A DNA stretch of 64,000 nucleotides from Streptomyces sp. YIM 121038 (GTDB lineage: Bacteria; Actinomycetota; Actinomycetes; Streptomycetales; Streptomycetaceae), in assembly GCF_006088715.1 (NCBI RefSeq), contig NZ_CP030771.1, positions 5,156,001 to 5,220,000 on the forward strand. The letters run 5' to 3'. Shown piece after piece: positions 44,201 to 50,496 of this stretch. Below the pieces are notes generated by a model, which saw only the letters and a program-made list of their open reading frames with translations, ran no database searches and had not been told where the DNA came from. Both the position numbers and the translations under genes were made by a program. Every line of letters starts with the position of its first letter. The first letter of the stretch is position 1.

Positions 44201-44288
44201 CCCCCGCTGGCACGACCTTCCCCACTACGGCCTCACCGCGGAAGGAGACCTCTCGGGCCCCTGGCGCTTCGCACCCCGGCGCCGCTGA
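41202..44288 (+). CDS. Large P-loop NTPase with HTH-like N-terminus and ~16 TPR/Sel1-like repeats
   Basis: 1028 residues, ATG 41202 after AAGGATG. Residues 25-110 look like a small helical HTH-like domain (DLKEYVYELYVDAGTPSTQR). The NTPase has Walker A GESSTGKTR (179-187) and a Walker B-like TVIWLNEI (225-232), where Asn precedes Glu. A GTGMGTGMGTG run sits near residue 431. Residues ~485-1000 hold about 16 repeats of ~32 residues with consensus LARLREKAGDREGAERL. The plan resembles STAND-type signalling ATPases, in which repeats sense a ligand. No effector domain was recognised; the function is unknown. Confidence 0.85.
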   Translation: MTGRKSGARQGSQRRIPQPLGVTPAPLRDLKEYVYELYVDAGTPSTQRMAEEIGQDDALPGSPSKATIHRIIGSTELPAGQEDVASVALLLARWAGRDPGKVATRVRRMWVAAQLAQPLGSPVVDLDPFALEVHRSISVPGDRSLPRLPAYVPRDHDAALGDLVDRATGGESLMVTLVGESSTGKTRACWEVLRRLPPGWRVWHPFDPTRPDAALVHLAEVGAQTVIWLNEIQHYLLAPDARTAEGIAAALRSLLTDRRRGPVLVLATIWPRFWEALTLPSATGADDRFEQQRKLLTGIGRCVVVPKSFTEHDLYRARQRAHHDPRLASALAGATDGEITQFLAGVPELMRRYLCAPPAEKALVHAAMDYRRLGHGPALPHELLAEAAEGYLKDQERGLRGSAWLEEALAYCAMPCHGVPGPLTPVASRSGTGMGTGMGTGRAYRLADYLEQYGRVERRLLCPPAPFWAAAERHCLTTDDSVTLARAAQTRGRFRIAASLYGRALKAGNTDVRPELGRIAEGVGDLDRAKDFYEAAWEDDRRARWELVRLRQLKGEPGRAEELAHEAANQGDSSCLTRLVRLRQEAGDEEGAQRLTRNAAATGKIRTYAGLARSREEAGDRHGAEELAFLALTQTGSTYALSDLVGLREKAGDGAAAERLVIAAAARGKVRPALRLAGVRRQAGDREGAARALDLAADSGSIFALTELARLKRRWGDSEGAERFLGTAVRQGSVYALTELARLREKAGDREAAVGLYRSAASYGSTDALAHLALLKEEEGAGAEAERMACGAAGGGSTFALLELSWLREKNSDSEGAERLAHTANRAGNSGALVLLARLREKSGDKSGAEALVLRAARAGDAQVLNEFVLRREKSGDSEGAERLAAAGGGRVLLQLAGLWESDGRKPEAERLYQRAADLGRTQALGELARLKQQSGDHEAAGHHARAAAHAGHVEALSDLADLCARRGSRAEADRLYRLAVDAGHDASLPAWSALRARTDPRWHDLPHYGLTAEGDLSGPWRFAPRRR

Positions 44289-44327
44289 GGGGCCACCGGT
44301 CCTGGCCCGGCCGGTTCGCGCGTGCGG

Positions 44328-44678
44328 TCAGCCGGGGCCCGGGGCGGAACGGTCGGACGCCGCAGCCGCGGCACGGCGGTACTCGGCGTTGATGCGCTGG
44401 GCCTCCTCGAGCTGGTCCTCGAGGATGACGATGCGGCAGGCGGCCTCGATCGGCGTGCCCCGGTCGACGAGTTCGCGGGCGCGGGCGGCGATCCGCAGTT
44501 GGTAGCGCGAGTACCGGCGGTGTCCGCCCTCCGAGCGCAGCGGAGTGATCAGCCGCGCCTCACCGATGGCCCGGAGGAAGCCGGGGGTGGTGCCGAGCAT
44601 TTCGGCGGCCCGGCCCATCGTGTACGCGGGGTAGTCGTCGTCGTCCAGACGATCGCTGAGCGGATTATCTGCTGCCAT
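44328..44678 (-). CDS. MerR-like HTH regulator
   Basis: 116 residues. PAYTMGRAAEMLGTTPGFLR and AIGEARLITPLRSEGGHRRY followed by SRYQLRIAARARELVDRG form a MerR DNA-binding domain. A short coiled tail EDQLEEAQRINAEYRRA follows and no effector-binding domain, as in minimal MerR/BldC-like proteins. ATG 44678 (MAADNPLSD) fits. It converges with the NTPase gene. Confidence 0.88.
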   Translation of the reverse strand: MAADNPLSDRLDDDDYPAYTMGRAAEMLGTTPGFLRAIGEARLITPLRSEGGHRRYSRYQLRIAARARELVDRGTPIEAACRIVILEDQLEEAQRINAEYRRAAAAASDRSAPGPG

Positions 44679-44880
44679 GTCACCTCGTCGTGCAACGCGT
44701 CGAGGGGCCCCGTGCCGTACGGCACCAGGGCCCCGGAGGGAATTCAACACCATCCGCCGACCCTCACGCTGTGCCGACCTTCTGTTTCTGCCACCCCGCC
44801 GTGCGGCGGGCCCCGGGCTTCCTGCGGCCCGGGGCGGTGGGGGCCGGGGGCCGCGCCGCGGGCGGTGCTGCGGCGAGACG

Positions 44881-44924
44881 CCGGTGAGGGCCCTGCCGAC
44901 ACGTGTCGGCAGGGCCCTCACCGG
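44881..44924. terminator. Perfect 44-bp palindrome, strong terminator
   Basis: Two exact 22-bp arms starting CCGGTGAGGGCCCTGCCGAC meet without a spacer at ACACGTGT. It lies downstream of the minus-strand gene at 44953 and upstream of the MerR gene, so it probably insulates them. Confidence 0.8.
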
Positions 44925-44952
44925 GTCTCTGGTGGCGGTCTCCCGCCGGTCG

Positions 44953-45267
44953 TCACATCTCCGTGGTGGCGGTGCCGCCGAGCAGCGCCGACGCGTTCTG
45001 GAACGGCGTGGGGGCGTCCGCCGGCGCCGCCTCGGGCTGCGCGTGGCAGGTGAAGCCGAGGCGGGTCATGGCCCGGACGATCTCGCCGCTGGTGAAGTCA
45101 CGGCGGTCCTGTCGGGTGATGACCTGGCCCACTTGCTTGACCGGGTAGCGGCGGCGGCCGATGGTCACGGACTCGCCCGTGACGAATTCGGGCGTGACGC
45201 CCTCCATCGAGGCCAGCACCCCTTCCTTGGTCAACTCGAACGGGTACCGGGCGATGACACAGCGCAT
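44953..45267 (-). CDS. Small conserved Streptomyces protein (SCO5918-like)
   Basis: 104 residues: MRCVIARYPFELTKEGVLAS, then TGESVTIGRRRYPVKQVGQV and ITRQDRRDFTSGEIVRAMTR. I recognise this as a conserved actinobacterial family often found next to cold-shock genes, as here. The function is unknown; it is basic in the middle, so nucleic-acid binding is possible. A 44-bp palindromic terminator follows. Confidence 0.8.
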   Translation of the reverse strand: MRCVIARYPFELTKEGVLASMEGVTPEFVTGESVTIGRRRYPVKQVGQVITRQDRRDFTSGEIVRAMTRLGFTCHAQPEAAPADAPTPFQNASALLGGTATTEM

Positions 45268-45605
45268 GATGCCTCACAGGGAAGGAGTAAGGGGGTCGGC
45301 TCCGGTCCGGGGTCGGTGACGAGCGGCACGGGCACGGTGCTCTCCGGCAGCGCGCACGCGCGCCGCGTACGGCCTGGCAATTTCCGCACGCCTGCGCAGG
45401 ACACGGACCGCGGTGCACACCTGAAATTCATAGAGCACATTCCCTGGTGCGTCGAGAGGACGGCACGGGGAATAACGAGAACGACCCGGAGCGACAAGCT
45501 GAAATGACATGAAATGACGCGGGTCGTACCCGGAAAAGCAGCGAGCTGGGGCCCGCATCCCAAGGTGCGGGCCCCAGCTGCGAAGTATGCGCGGTGGTGC
45601 GGGTG
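45268..45605. other. Intergenic region with terminator and leader sequence
   Basis: No gene. It holds a short direct repeat (TGAAATGACA/TGAAATGACG near 45500-45520) in what is probably the long leader of the SCO5918-like gene, and the cold-shock gene terminator at 45544-45579. Confidence 0.6.
45544..45579 (-). terminator. 14-bp stem-loop after the cold-shock gene
   Basis: AGCTGGGGCCCGCA (45544-45557) pairs exactly with TGCGGGCCCCAGCT (45566-45579) around an 8-nt loop, 26 bp past the stop of the minus-strand gene. Confidence 0.8.
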
Positions 45606-45809
45606 TCAGGCGGGAACGATGTTCTCGGCCGTCGGGCCCTTCTGGCCCTGCGCGATGTCGAACGTCACCTTCTGGCCTTCCAGCAGCTCGCGGAAGCCCT
45701 GGGTGGCGATGTTCGAGTAGTGGGCGAAGACGTCGGGGCCGCCGCCGTCCTGCTCGATGAAGCCGAAGCCCTTTTCCGCGTTGAACCACTTCACGGTGCC
45801 GGCAGCCAT
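45606..45809 (-). CDS. Cold-shock protein (CspA family)
   Basis: 67 residues, one cold-shock domain: [20 protein letters not shown] with RNP1 KGFGFI, RNP2 DVFAHYSNI, and the end [13 protein letters not shown]. It binds single-stranded RNA and DNA as a chaperone. GAAGGAG lies 7 nt before the ATG at 45809. RNP2 has HYSNI, differing from the more common HFSAI. A long, comparatively AT-rich leader lies upstream. Confidence 0.96.
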   Translation of the reverse strand: MAAGTVKWFNAEKGFGFIEQDGGGPDVFAHYSNIATQGFRELLEGQKVTFDIAQGQKGPTAENIVPA

Positions 45810-46188
45810 GTCATTTCTCCTTCGGAGGCGTTTTCAGGAATGCACTGCGCGCATTCCGTGTCGCCGTGATGATTACCCCGTCGGAATAAACCCTGCTGGC
45901 AACCACACCTGCAACTGCGATCGACAGTAGCACGCCGCGATCGGCCGGACACGATCAATAACTTCCCTCCGGGCGAGGCCCGAGAAATACTCGCCACGGC
46001 TCGCGCCTATTTCTCACCCGGCGAGCACAGATATTGCTCCGCGCGGACACGGTATTCCTGGCGCCCGCCCTGGTGCGGGCGCCTTCCGCGGCGGGGAGGC
46101 AGCCCTCTCCGCCTGGCGGCCTGGCGACTTGGCGGCCTGGCTCCCGGCCGACCTGGCGGCCGGCCCTCGTCGCACCCCGTCTCGCGCG
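45810..46188. other. Long leader of the cold-shock gene and low-complexity DNA
   Basis: No gene. Near the cold-shock start is the hairpin GGAATGC-N7-GCATTCC (45837-45857), which could fold in the mRNA leader. The part from 45860 to 46040 is unusually AT-rich for this genome. From 46100 to 46170 there are short tandem repeats of CTTGGCGGCCTGGC. Confidence 0.55.
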
Positions 46189-46914
46189 TCACACCGCGAC
46201 GGGGGCGGCCAACGCCGGATCCTGGCCGGAGCGGCGCAGCGCCTCGGCGACGAACCCGGACGCCACCAGCTCGGCCACGAGTTCGCTGAGGAACCGCACG
46301 GTCTCCGGACTCCGCTCCCGCGTCGTGCCCATGGCCTGCCGGATGGTCATGAACGCGGGCTCAAGCAGGCGCAGTTCGGGGCGCCGGGCCACGTGCGCGG
46401 TCAGCGGCTGGCGGATACCGGCCGCCACGTCCAGACCCTCGGCATGGAACACGTCGACACCGTCAACACCACGCACCACAGTGGCGTGCCGGAGCGCACG
46501 GCTCAGATAAAGGTCGTACGCGGACCCCTCCTTGACGCCGACGCGCACCCCGTCCCGGTCCACATCGGCGGCGGAGACGAACGGCGAGCCCTGCTCCACC
46601 GCGTACATCCCCTCGATGTGCACGTACGGCGCACTGAACGCGACCTCCTCCTCGCGATCCGGATCCACGGCCAGAAAACACAAATCGGCGTGCCCCTCAA
46701 CCATCGCGGCGTACGACTTACGAGCCGCGTCGAAGCAGACGAACCGCACCGGCACCCCCAGCCGCCCCCCAACCTCCCGAGCCAACGCGACAGCCACCCC
46801 ACCCGGCGCCTCGGACGTGCCCTGAGCAAGAACGGGATTCCCGAGATTGATGGAGACCCGCAACACGCTGCCGGGCGCCAGGTCGTGAACGAGGTCTGCG
46901 TCGATAGGAGCCAT
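46189..46914 (-). CDS. SBP_bac_3-like solute-binding protein without signal peptide
   Basis: 241 residues of the type-2 periplasmic-binding fold: VLRVSINLGNPVLAQGTSEA, GVAVALAREVGGRLGVPVRF, DLCFLAVDPDREEEVAFSAP, GVRVGVKEGSAYDLYL. It starts MAPIDADLVHDLAPGS with no signal sequence or lipobox and no transporter genes nearby, so it may act in the cytoplasm as an amino-acid sensor or enzyme-like protein. The start is near ATG 46914; the ribosome site is poor. Confidence 0.82.
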   Translation of the reverse strand: MAPIDADLVHDLAPGSVLRVSINLGNPVLAQGTSEAPGGVAVALAREVGGRLGVPVRFVCFDAARKSYAAMVEGHADLCFLAVDPDREEEVAFSAPYVHIEGMYAVEQGSPFVSAADVDRDGVRVGVKEGSAYDLYLSRALRHATVVRGVDGVDVFHAEGLDVAAGIRQPLTAHVARRPELRLLEPAFMTIRQAMGTTRERSPETVRFLSELVAELVASGFVAEALRRSGQDPALAAPVAV

Positions 46915-46980
46915 GCCCTCGAGCCTAGGCGGCAGTTGCCCCAACGCTCACGGGCCCTGCCCTGTCCACTCCCGGCGCCC

Positions 46981-47066
46981 CCTGGCGAGCGACCGGCCGG
47001 GCCGCGCCCGAGGCCGAGTCAAGACGACGCCTGGCGAGCGACCGGCCGCGCCACGGCCGAGGCCGA
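46981..47066. repeat. 37-bp direct repeat at 49-bp period
   Basis: CCTGGCGAGCGACCGGCCG followed by GGCCGAGGCCGA-type sequence occurs at 46981 and 47030 upstream of the broken flavoprotein gene. A run of 11 C residues lies at about 47126-47136. Confidence 0.6.
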
Positions 47067-47197
47067 ACACTGCGCCGCCCAGAACGTCCGCCGCCCCGAC
47101 GCACGAGAACTCGCAACCGATCCCGCCCCCCCCCCCGCTACCCGCGCCGTACGCTGCCCGAGCCGCACCACCTCCACCGCAGACCGGGAGCCCTCGC

Positions 47198-47496
47198 GTG
47201 ACCGCCCCGACCACACCCCCGAGCGAGAAGCCCTTCCTCTACGTCATCGTCTGCGCCTGCGGAGTCGCCCCCGACGTCGGCAAGCTGATCACCGCCGCGC
47301 AGGATGTCGGACCCTCCCGTACGTGAACGCCGCTCAGGCGTCCCTCCCCGCCTACGCGGAGAGCCTGGAGCGGCTGCGCGGGATGGGTGTGCTCATCGGT
47401 TCGTACGAGCCCCATCAGCCGAAGGCGGGAGGCGGCGCGGAGCGGTACCGATGGGAGGAGGCGCTGGATCTGCTGGAGCCACGGCTCGGGCGGTAG
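47198..47496 (+). pseudogene. Flavoprotein gene with internal deletion and frameshift
   Basis: The N-terminal part from GTG 47198 (ribosome site GGGAG) reads EKPFLYVIVCACGVAPDVGK and LITAAQDVG, then hits a stop at 47324. The C-terminal part continues in another frame from about 47308: LPYVNAAQASLPAYAESLER, GVLIGSYEPHQPKAGGGAER, then YRWEEALDLLEP. Both belong to the Flavoprotein (phosphopantothenoylcysteine-decarboxylase-like) family, and roughly 100 central residues are missing. The gene is probably dead unless the sequence is misassembled. Confidence 0.8.
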
Positions 47497-47518
47497 ACCC
47501 GCCCCGGAAAACAACAAA

Positions 47519-47539
47519 CCCCAGGTCGCTGACCTGGGG
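47519..47539 (-). terminator. Intrinsic terminator of the tRNA gene
   Basis: CCCCAGGTC-GCT-GACCTGGGG forms a 9-bp stem with a 3-nt loop. On the minus strand it is followed by TTTGTTGTTTT, a real T tract. Confidence 0.85.
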
Positions 47540-47548
47540 CTTCAGAAG

Positions 47549-47619
47549 AGCGGGTGACGAGAATCGAACTCGCGCTCTCAGCTTGGGAAGCTGATGTTCT
47601 ACCATTAAACTACACCCGC
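47549..47619 (-). tRNA. tRNA-Gly (anticodon CCC)
   Basis: A 71-nt cloverleaf on the minus strand. The acceptor stem is GCGGGTG with CACCCGC, the D region TAGTTTAATGGTAGAACA, the anticodon stem TCAGC/GCTGA with loop TTCCCAA (anticodon CCC), and the T arm contains GTTCGATTC. The discriminator is T, and CCA is not encoded. Confidence 0.95.
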
Positions 47620-47626
47620 GCGGTAC

Positions 47627-47641
47627 ACCGGTTGAACCGGT
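47627..47641. promoter_or_regulatory. ACCGGTT-G-AACCGGT palindrome upstream of tRNA-Gly
   Basis: Exact 7-bp arms around one base, 8 bp upstream of the mature tRNA 5' end. It could be a processing hairpin or protein site. The rest of 47642-47925 shows no gene. Confidence 0.45.
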
Positions 47642-47925
47642 TTCGTACTGTCGCACACTCTACCTCATCCCAGGCCCCGGGCACCGCGCCCCGAGGGCCC
47701 GGCTGCGCTGTGTGGGGTCTGCGTGACTGCGGGCGAAGGGAGTTGGGGCGTACGGTGGGGGGTCTTCCCAAGGCCCCTCGGGAGGTCTCGGCGTGCCGGA
47801 TCCGGGGGTCGTGTGTGGGGGGCGTGAGGGGTCGGAGTGCCGCCTGGAGTGGCGTCCCTTTCATCCCGTAATGTGGCTTTCGTCGTCCGCCAGTTACGGC
47901 TTTGGGGAAGGGACTCAAAGACTTG

Positions 47926-48084
47926 ATGGAGCGCACCGTCGTCCGCTGTGCCGAGGGGCACGTGTTCAGCACCGCTTCGTTCCCGATGCAGCAGGCCGAC
48001 CGGCTCGGGCCCGGCCGCCTCATCCGCTGTCCGCGGTGTGCGCGGCTCCGCCACGCGGTGCCGGTGGAGTTCGAGAAGCGGTAA
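47926..48084 (+). CDS. Small zinc-ribbon-like protein
   Basis: 52 residues: MERTVVRCAEGHVFSTASFP, then GRLIRCPRCARLRHAVPVEF. CxxGH and CPRC could bind one zinc, as in short zinc ribbons. GGGAAGGGA lies upstream; TTG 47923 is an alternative start. It appears to be a conserved actinobacterial small protein; the role is unknown. Confidence 0.7.
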   Translation: MERTVVRCAEGHVFSTASFPMQQADRLGPGRLIRCPRCARLRHAVPVEFEKR

Positions 48085-48164
48085 GCGGGGGGGTGCGGAG
48101 GAAAGGGCTGTGCGCCCCTCCGCCCCGCACCACCACCGCCAGTACGGCGACAGAGCGCGCGGGT

Positions 48165-48186
48165 GCCGCATTGCGCAAATTGCGGC
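48165..48186. promoter_or_regulatory. Nested inverted repeat in the dcd promoter
   Basis: GCCGCA (48165-48170) and TGCGGC (48181-48186) flank TTGCGCAAAT, itself containing the palindrome TTGCGCAA. It lies about 20 bp upstream of a TATCCT -10-like box and the dcd GTG. Confidence 0.45.
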
Positions 48187-48216
48187 CTTCCCGCGCGCTC
48201 TGCGTATCCTCGGTGC

Positions 48217-48792
48217 GTGCTTCTCTCAGACAAGGACATCCGGGCCGAGATCGACGCCGGGCGGGTACGGATCGATCCCTACGACGAATCCATGGTGCAG
48301 CCGTCGAGCATCGACGTGCGCCTCGACCGGTACTTCCGGGTGTTCGAGAACCACCGGTACCCGCACATCGACCCCTCCGTCGAGCAGGCGGACCTGACCC
48401 GGCTCGTCGAGCCGGAGGGGGACGAGCCGTTCATCCTCCACCCGGGGGAGTTCGCGCTCGCGTCGACGTACGAGGTCATCACGCTCCCCGACGACCTGGC
48501 GAGCAGGCTCGAGGGGAAGTCGAGCCTCGGGCGGCTCGGGCTCGTCACGCACTCCACCGCCGGGTTCATCGACCCCGGCTTCTCGGGGCACGTGACCCTG
48601 GAGCTGTCGAACCTCGCCACGCTGCCGATCAAGCTCTGGCCGGGGATGAAGATCGGGCAGCTCTGCATGTTCCGGCTGACCTCGCCCGCCGAGGCCCCGT
48701 ACGGGTCCGAGCGCTACGGGTCGCGTTACCAGGGCCAGCGCGGGCCCACCGCTTCCCGTTCCTTCCTCAACTTCCATCGGACCCAGGTGTGA
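48217..48792 (+). CDS. dcd: dCTP deaminase
   Basis: 191 residues, the normal length. It converts dCTP to dUTP and ammonia for dTMP synthesis. It starts at GTG 48217 ([14 protein letters not shown]). Family motifs are [20 protein letters not shown], the catalytic region [15 protein letters not shown], the [20 protein letters not shown] block, and the nucleotide-binding tail [17 protein letters not shown]. The -10-like TATCCT only 11 bp upstream suggests a leaderless mRNA. A phosphoribosyltransferase follows after 8 bp. Confidence 0.97.
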   Translation: MLLSDKDIRAEIDAGRVRIDPYDESMVQPSSIDVRLDRYFRVFENHRYPHIDPSVEQADLTRLVEPEGDEPFILHPGEFALASTYEVITLPDDLASRLEGKSSLGRLGLVTHSTAGFIDPGFSGHVTLELSNLATLPIKLWPGMKIGQLCMFRLTSPAEAPYGSERYGSRYQGQRGPTASRSFLNFHRTQV

Positions 48793-48800
48793 CATCCCCC

Positions 48801-49298
48801 ATGAGCGACGTGCGCGAGAACCTTACGTACGAGAAGTTCGGCGGCGCGATCCGTGATCTCGCCCAGACGATCGCCGACGACGGGTACGAGCCCGACGTCG
48901 TGCTGAGCATCGCCCGCGGCGGCGTCTTCGTCGCGGGCGGCCTCGCGTACGCCCTCGACTGCAAGAACATCCACCTGGTGAACGTGGAGTTCTACACGGG
49001 CGTCGGGACCACCCTGGAGATGCCGGTCATGCTGGCCCCGGTGCCGAACGCGATCGACTTCACCGACAAGAAGGTGCTCATCGCCGACGACGTCGCCGAC
49101 ACCGGCAAGACGCTGAAGCTCGTGCACGACTTCTGCCTCGACCACGTCGCCGAGGTCCGCTCCGCCGTGATCTATGAGAAGTCCCACTCGCTCGTGAAGT
49201 GCGAGTACGTGTGGAAGCGGACCGACGAGTGGATCAACTTCCCGTGGAGCGTCGAGCCGCCGGTCGTGAAGCGGCACGGGCAGGTTCTCGACGCCTGA
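48801..49298 (+). CDS. Purine-type phosphoribosyltransferase
   Basis: 165 residues. PRPP-binding motif VLIADDVADTGKTL, preceded by VVLSIARGGVFVAGGLAYAL and followed by YEKSHSLVKCEYVWKRTDEW, the arrangement of xanthine/hypoxanthine phosphoribosyltransferases. It probably salvages a purine base using PRPP, which fits its place directly after dcd (8-bp gap, probably one mRNA). The base is not certain. Confidence 0.9.
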   Translation: MSDVRENLTYEKFGGAIRDLAQTIADDGYEPDVVLSIARGGVFVAGGLAYALDCKNIHLVNVEFYTGVGTTLEMPVMLAPVPNAIDFTDKKVLIADDVADTGKTLKLVHDFCLDHVAEVRSAVIYEKSHSLVKCEYVWKRTDEWINFPWSVEPPVVKRHGQVLDA

Positions 49299-49314
49299 GC
49301 GGTTCCTTCACGTG

Positions 49315-49357
49315 CGACGGCGCGCCCCCATCCGTAACGGGTGGGGGCGCGCCGTCG
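49315..49357. terminator. 16-bp terminator hairpin
   Basis: CGACGGCGCGCCCCCA (49315-49330) pairs with TGGGGGCGCGCCGTCG (49342-49357) around an 11-nt loop, between convergent genes. Confidence 0.85.
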
Positions 49358-49371
49358 TTCTGCGTCGGGGC

Positions 49372-49995
49372 TCAGGCCCCGGCCGCCGCCCGGGCGCCCC
49401 GCGCCGCCCGCCACAGCAGCCGCGCGCCGAGCACCGGCAGGACCAGGCTGAAGAACATCAGCAGGAGCAGTTCCATCGGGCCGATGCGGCCCGCCGCGAG
49501 GAGCAGGCCGACGAGCACCGGCAGGAGCGGGACCAGCAGGGTCAGGGCCGTGCCCGTGACCTTCTGCCGGGTGGTCCACCGGGTGGACTTCGACAGCAGA
49601 TAGAGGCCGGCGCCACCCGCCACCACCGTCGCGAAGGGGTGCCAGAGCAGGCCGAGCGGGGCGGCGCAGAGCAGCAGCAGGATCGTCAGCTTGGTGCGGA
49701 CGGCGTCGGAGCCGGAATCGGCGGTGGCCCCCGCCGCGGCCGGGGCTGCAGCCGGTGCCGGAGCCGGTGCGGACTCCGCCAGGGCCGAGGCCGCGATGGC
49801 CGCCGGGGTGCCGAGGTCCGCGAGCATCCCGCGCACCGTGGCGTCGTCGGGCGCGCCCGCGTCGGCGATGCGGGACTCGACGTGCTCGCGCAGATCGGCC
49901 AGCAGTTCCTGGCGGCGGGCCGGCTCCAGGGCGCTCGTGGCCCGCTCCACCTCGGTCAGGTAGGCGCGGACCAGGGCGTGGTCAAGAGCGTTCAT
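49372..49995 (-). CDS. HAAS-domain membrane protein paired with PadR
   Basis: 207 residues. The N-terminal domain RAYLTEVERATSALEPARRQ ... ELLADLREHVESRIADAG resembles the HAAS/DUF1700 signalling domain. An Ala/Pro linker (APAPAPAAAPAAAG) and about four membrane helices follow. HAAS proteins typically sit directly after a PadR gene, as here (14-bp overlap), and are thought to work in the same signalling circuit. The ligand is unknown. Confidence 0.82.
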   Translation of the reverse strand: MNALDHALVRAYLTEVERATSALEPARRQELLADLREHVESRIADAGAPDDATVRGMLADLGTPAAIAASALAESAPAPAPAAAPAAAGATADSGSDAVRTKLTILLLLCAAPLGLLWHPFATVVAGGAGLYLLSKSTRWTTRQKVTGTALTLLVPLLPVLVGLLLAAGRIGPMELLLLMFFSLVLPVLGARLLWRAARGARAAAGA

Positions 49996-50362
49996 GAGGG
50001 GTCTCCGTGTCGTGCGACGTGCCGGGCGCCGGGGCCAGGAAGTGGTCGACCGCGTCCCGGAAGAGCGGCCAGCTCGTGTGGAAGTCCGCGAGGGCGGTGC
50101 GGCCCTCGGGCGTGAGCGTGTAGTAGCGGCGGGGCGGGCCGCTGGGGGACTCGCGCAGTTCCGTGTCCACCAGGCGGTCGCGGCGCAGCCGGGCCAGGAG
50201 CGGGTAGATCGTGCCCTGGCTCGTCGTCATCACGGCGACGGCGGACAGCTCCTCGACCAGCTCCACCCCGTAGCGCGGGCCGTCCCGCATCAGGGCCAGG
50301 ACGCAGTACTCCAGGACGCCCTTGCGCAGCTGGCTCGCGGCCTTCGTCAGCGGATCCGTCAT
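49982..50362 (-). CDS. PadR-family regulator
   Basis: 126 residues: AASQLRKGVLEYCVLALMRD, GPRYGVELVEELSAVAVMTT, SQGTIYPLLARLRRDRLVDT and the winged end PRRYYTLTPEGRTALADF. ATG 50362 has a GGGGGGCGGGGG tract upstream. It probably represses its own operon with the HAAS membrane protein through a TTGCATTGCAA site 39 bp upstream. Confidence 0.94.
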   Translation of the reverse strand: MTDPLTKAASQLRKGVLEYCVLALMRDGPRYGVELVEELSAVAVMTTSQGTIYPLLARLRRDRLVDTELRESPSGPPRRYYTLTPEGRTALADFHTSWPLFRDAVDHFLAPAPGTSHDTETPHERS

Positions 50363-50400
50363 CCCCCGCCCCCCTTCGGTTCCTTGCTTCGCCTGGAACA

Positions 50401-50411
50401 TTGCATTGCAA
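50401..50411. promoter_or_regulatory. TTGCA-T-TGCAA palindrome, candidate PadR operator
   Basis: An exact AT-rich palindrome just upstream of padR, overlapping its probable promoter. Confidence 0.55.
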
Positions 50412-50439
50412 GGTACGTGACGGAGGCGGGCATGAGCAA

Positions 50440-50469
50440 GGGCCCCGGCGGTCGTACCCGCCGGGGCCC
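50440..50469. terminator. 12-bp terminator hairpin
   Basis: GGGCCCCGGCGG and CCGCCGGGGCCC surround the loop TCGTAC, downstream of the minus-strand Yip1-like gene. Confidence 0.8.
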
Positions 50470-50496
50470 CTGGACTCGCGTGCGTGCGCGGCGGCG

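Noticed and set aside
46007..46192. A 61-codon minus-strand frame rich in Arg/Pro.
   Set aside because: It is made of short GC repeats, lacks a ribosome site and has no recognisable family.
47549..47619. tRNA-Gly as an integration site for a mobile element.
   Set aside because: No integrase gene and no direct repeat of the tRNA 3' end were found nearby.
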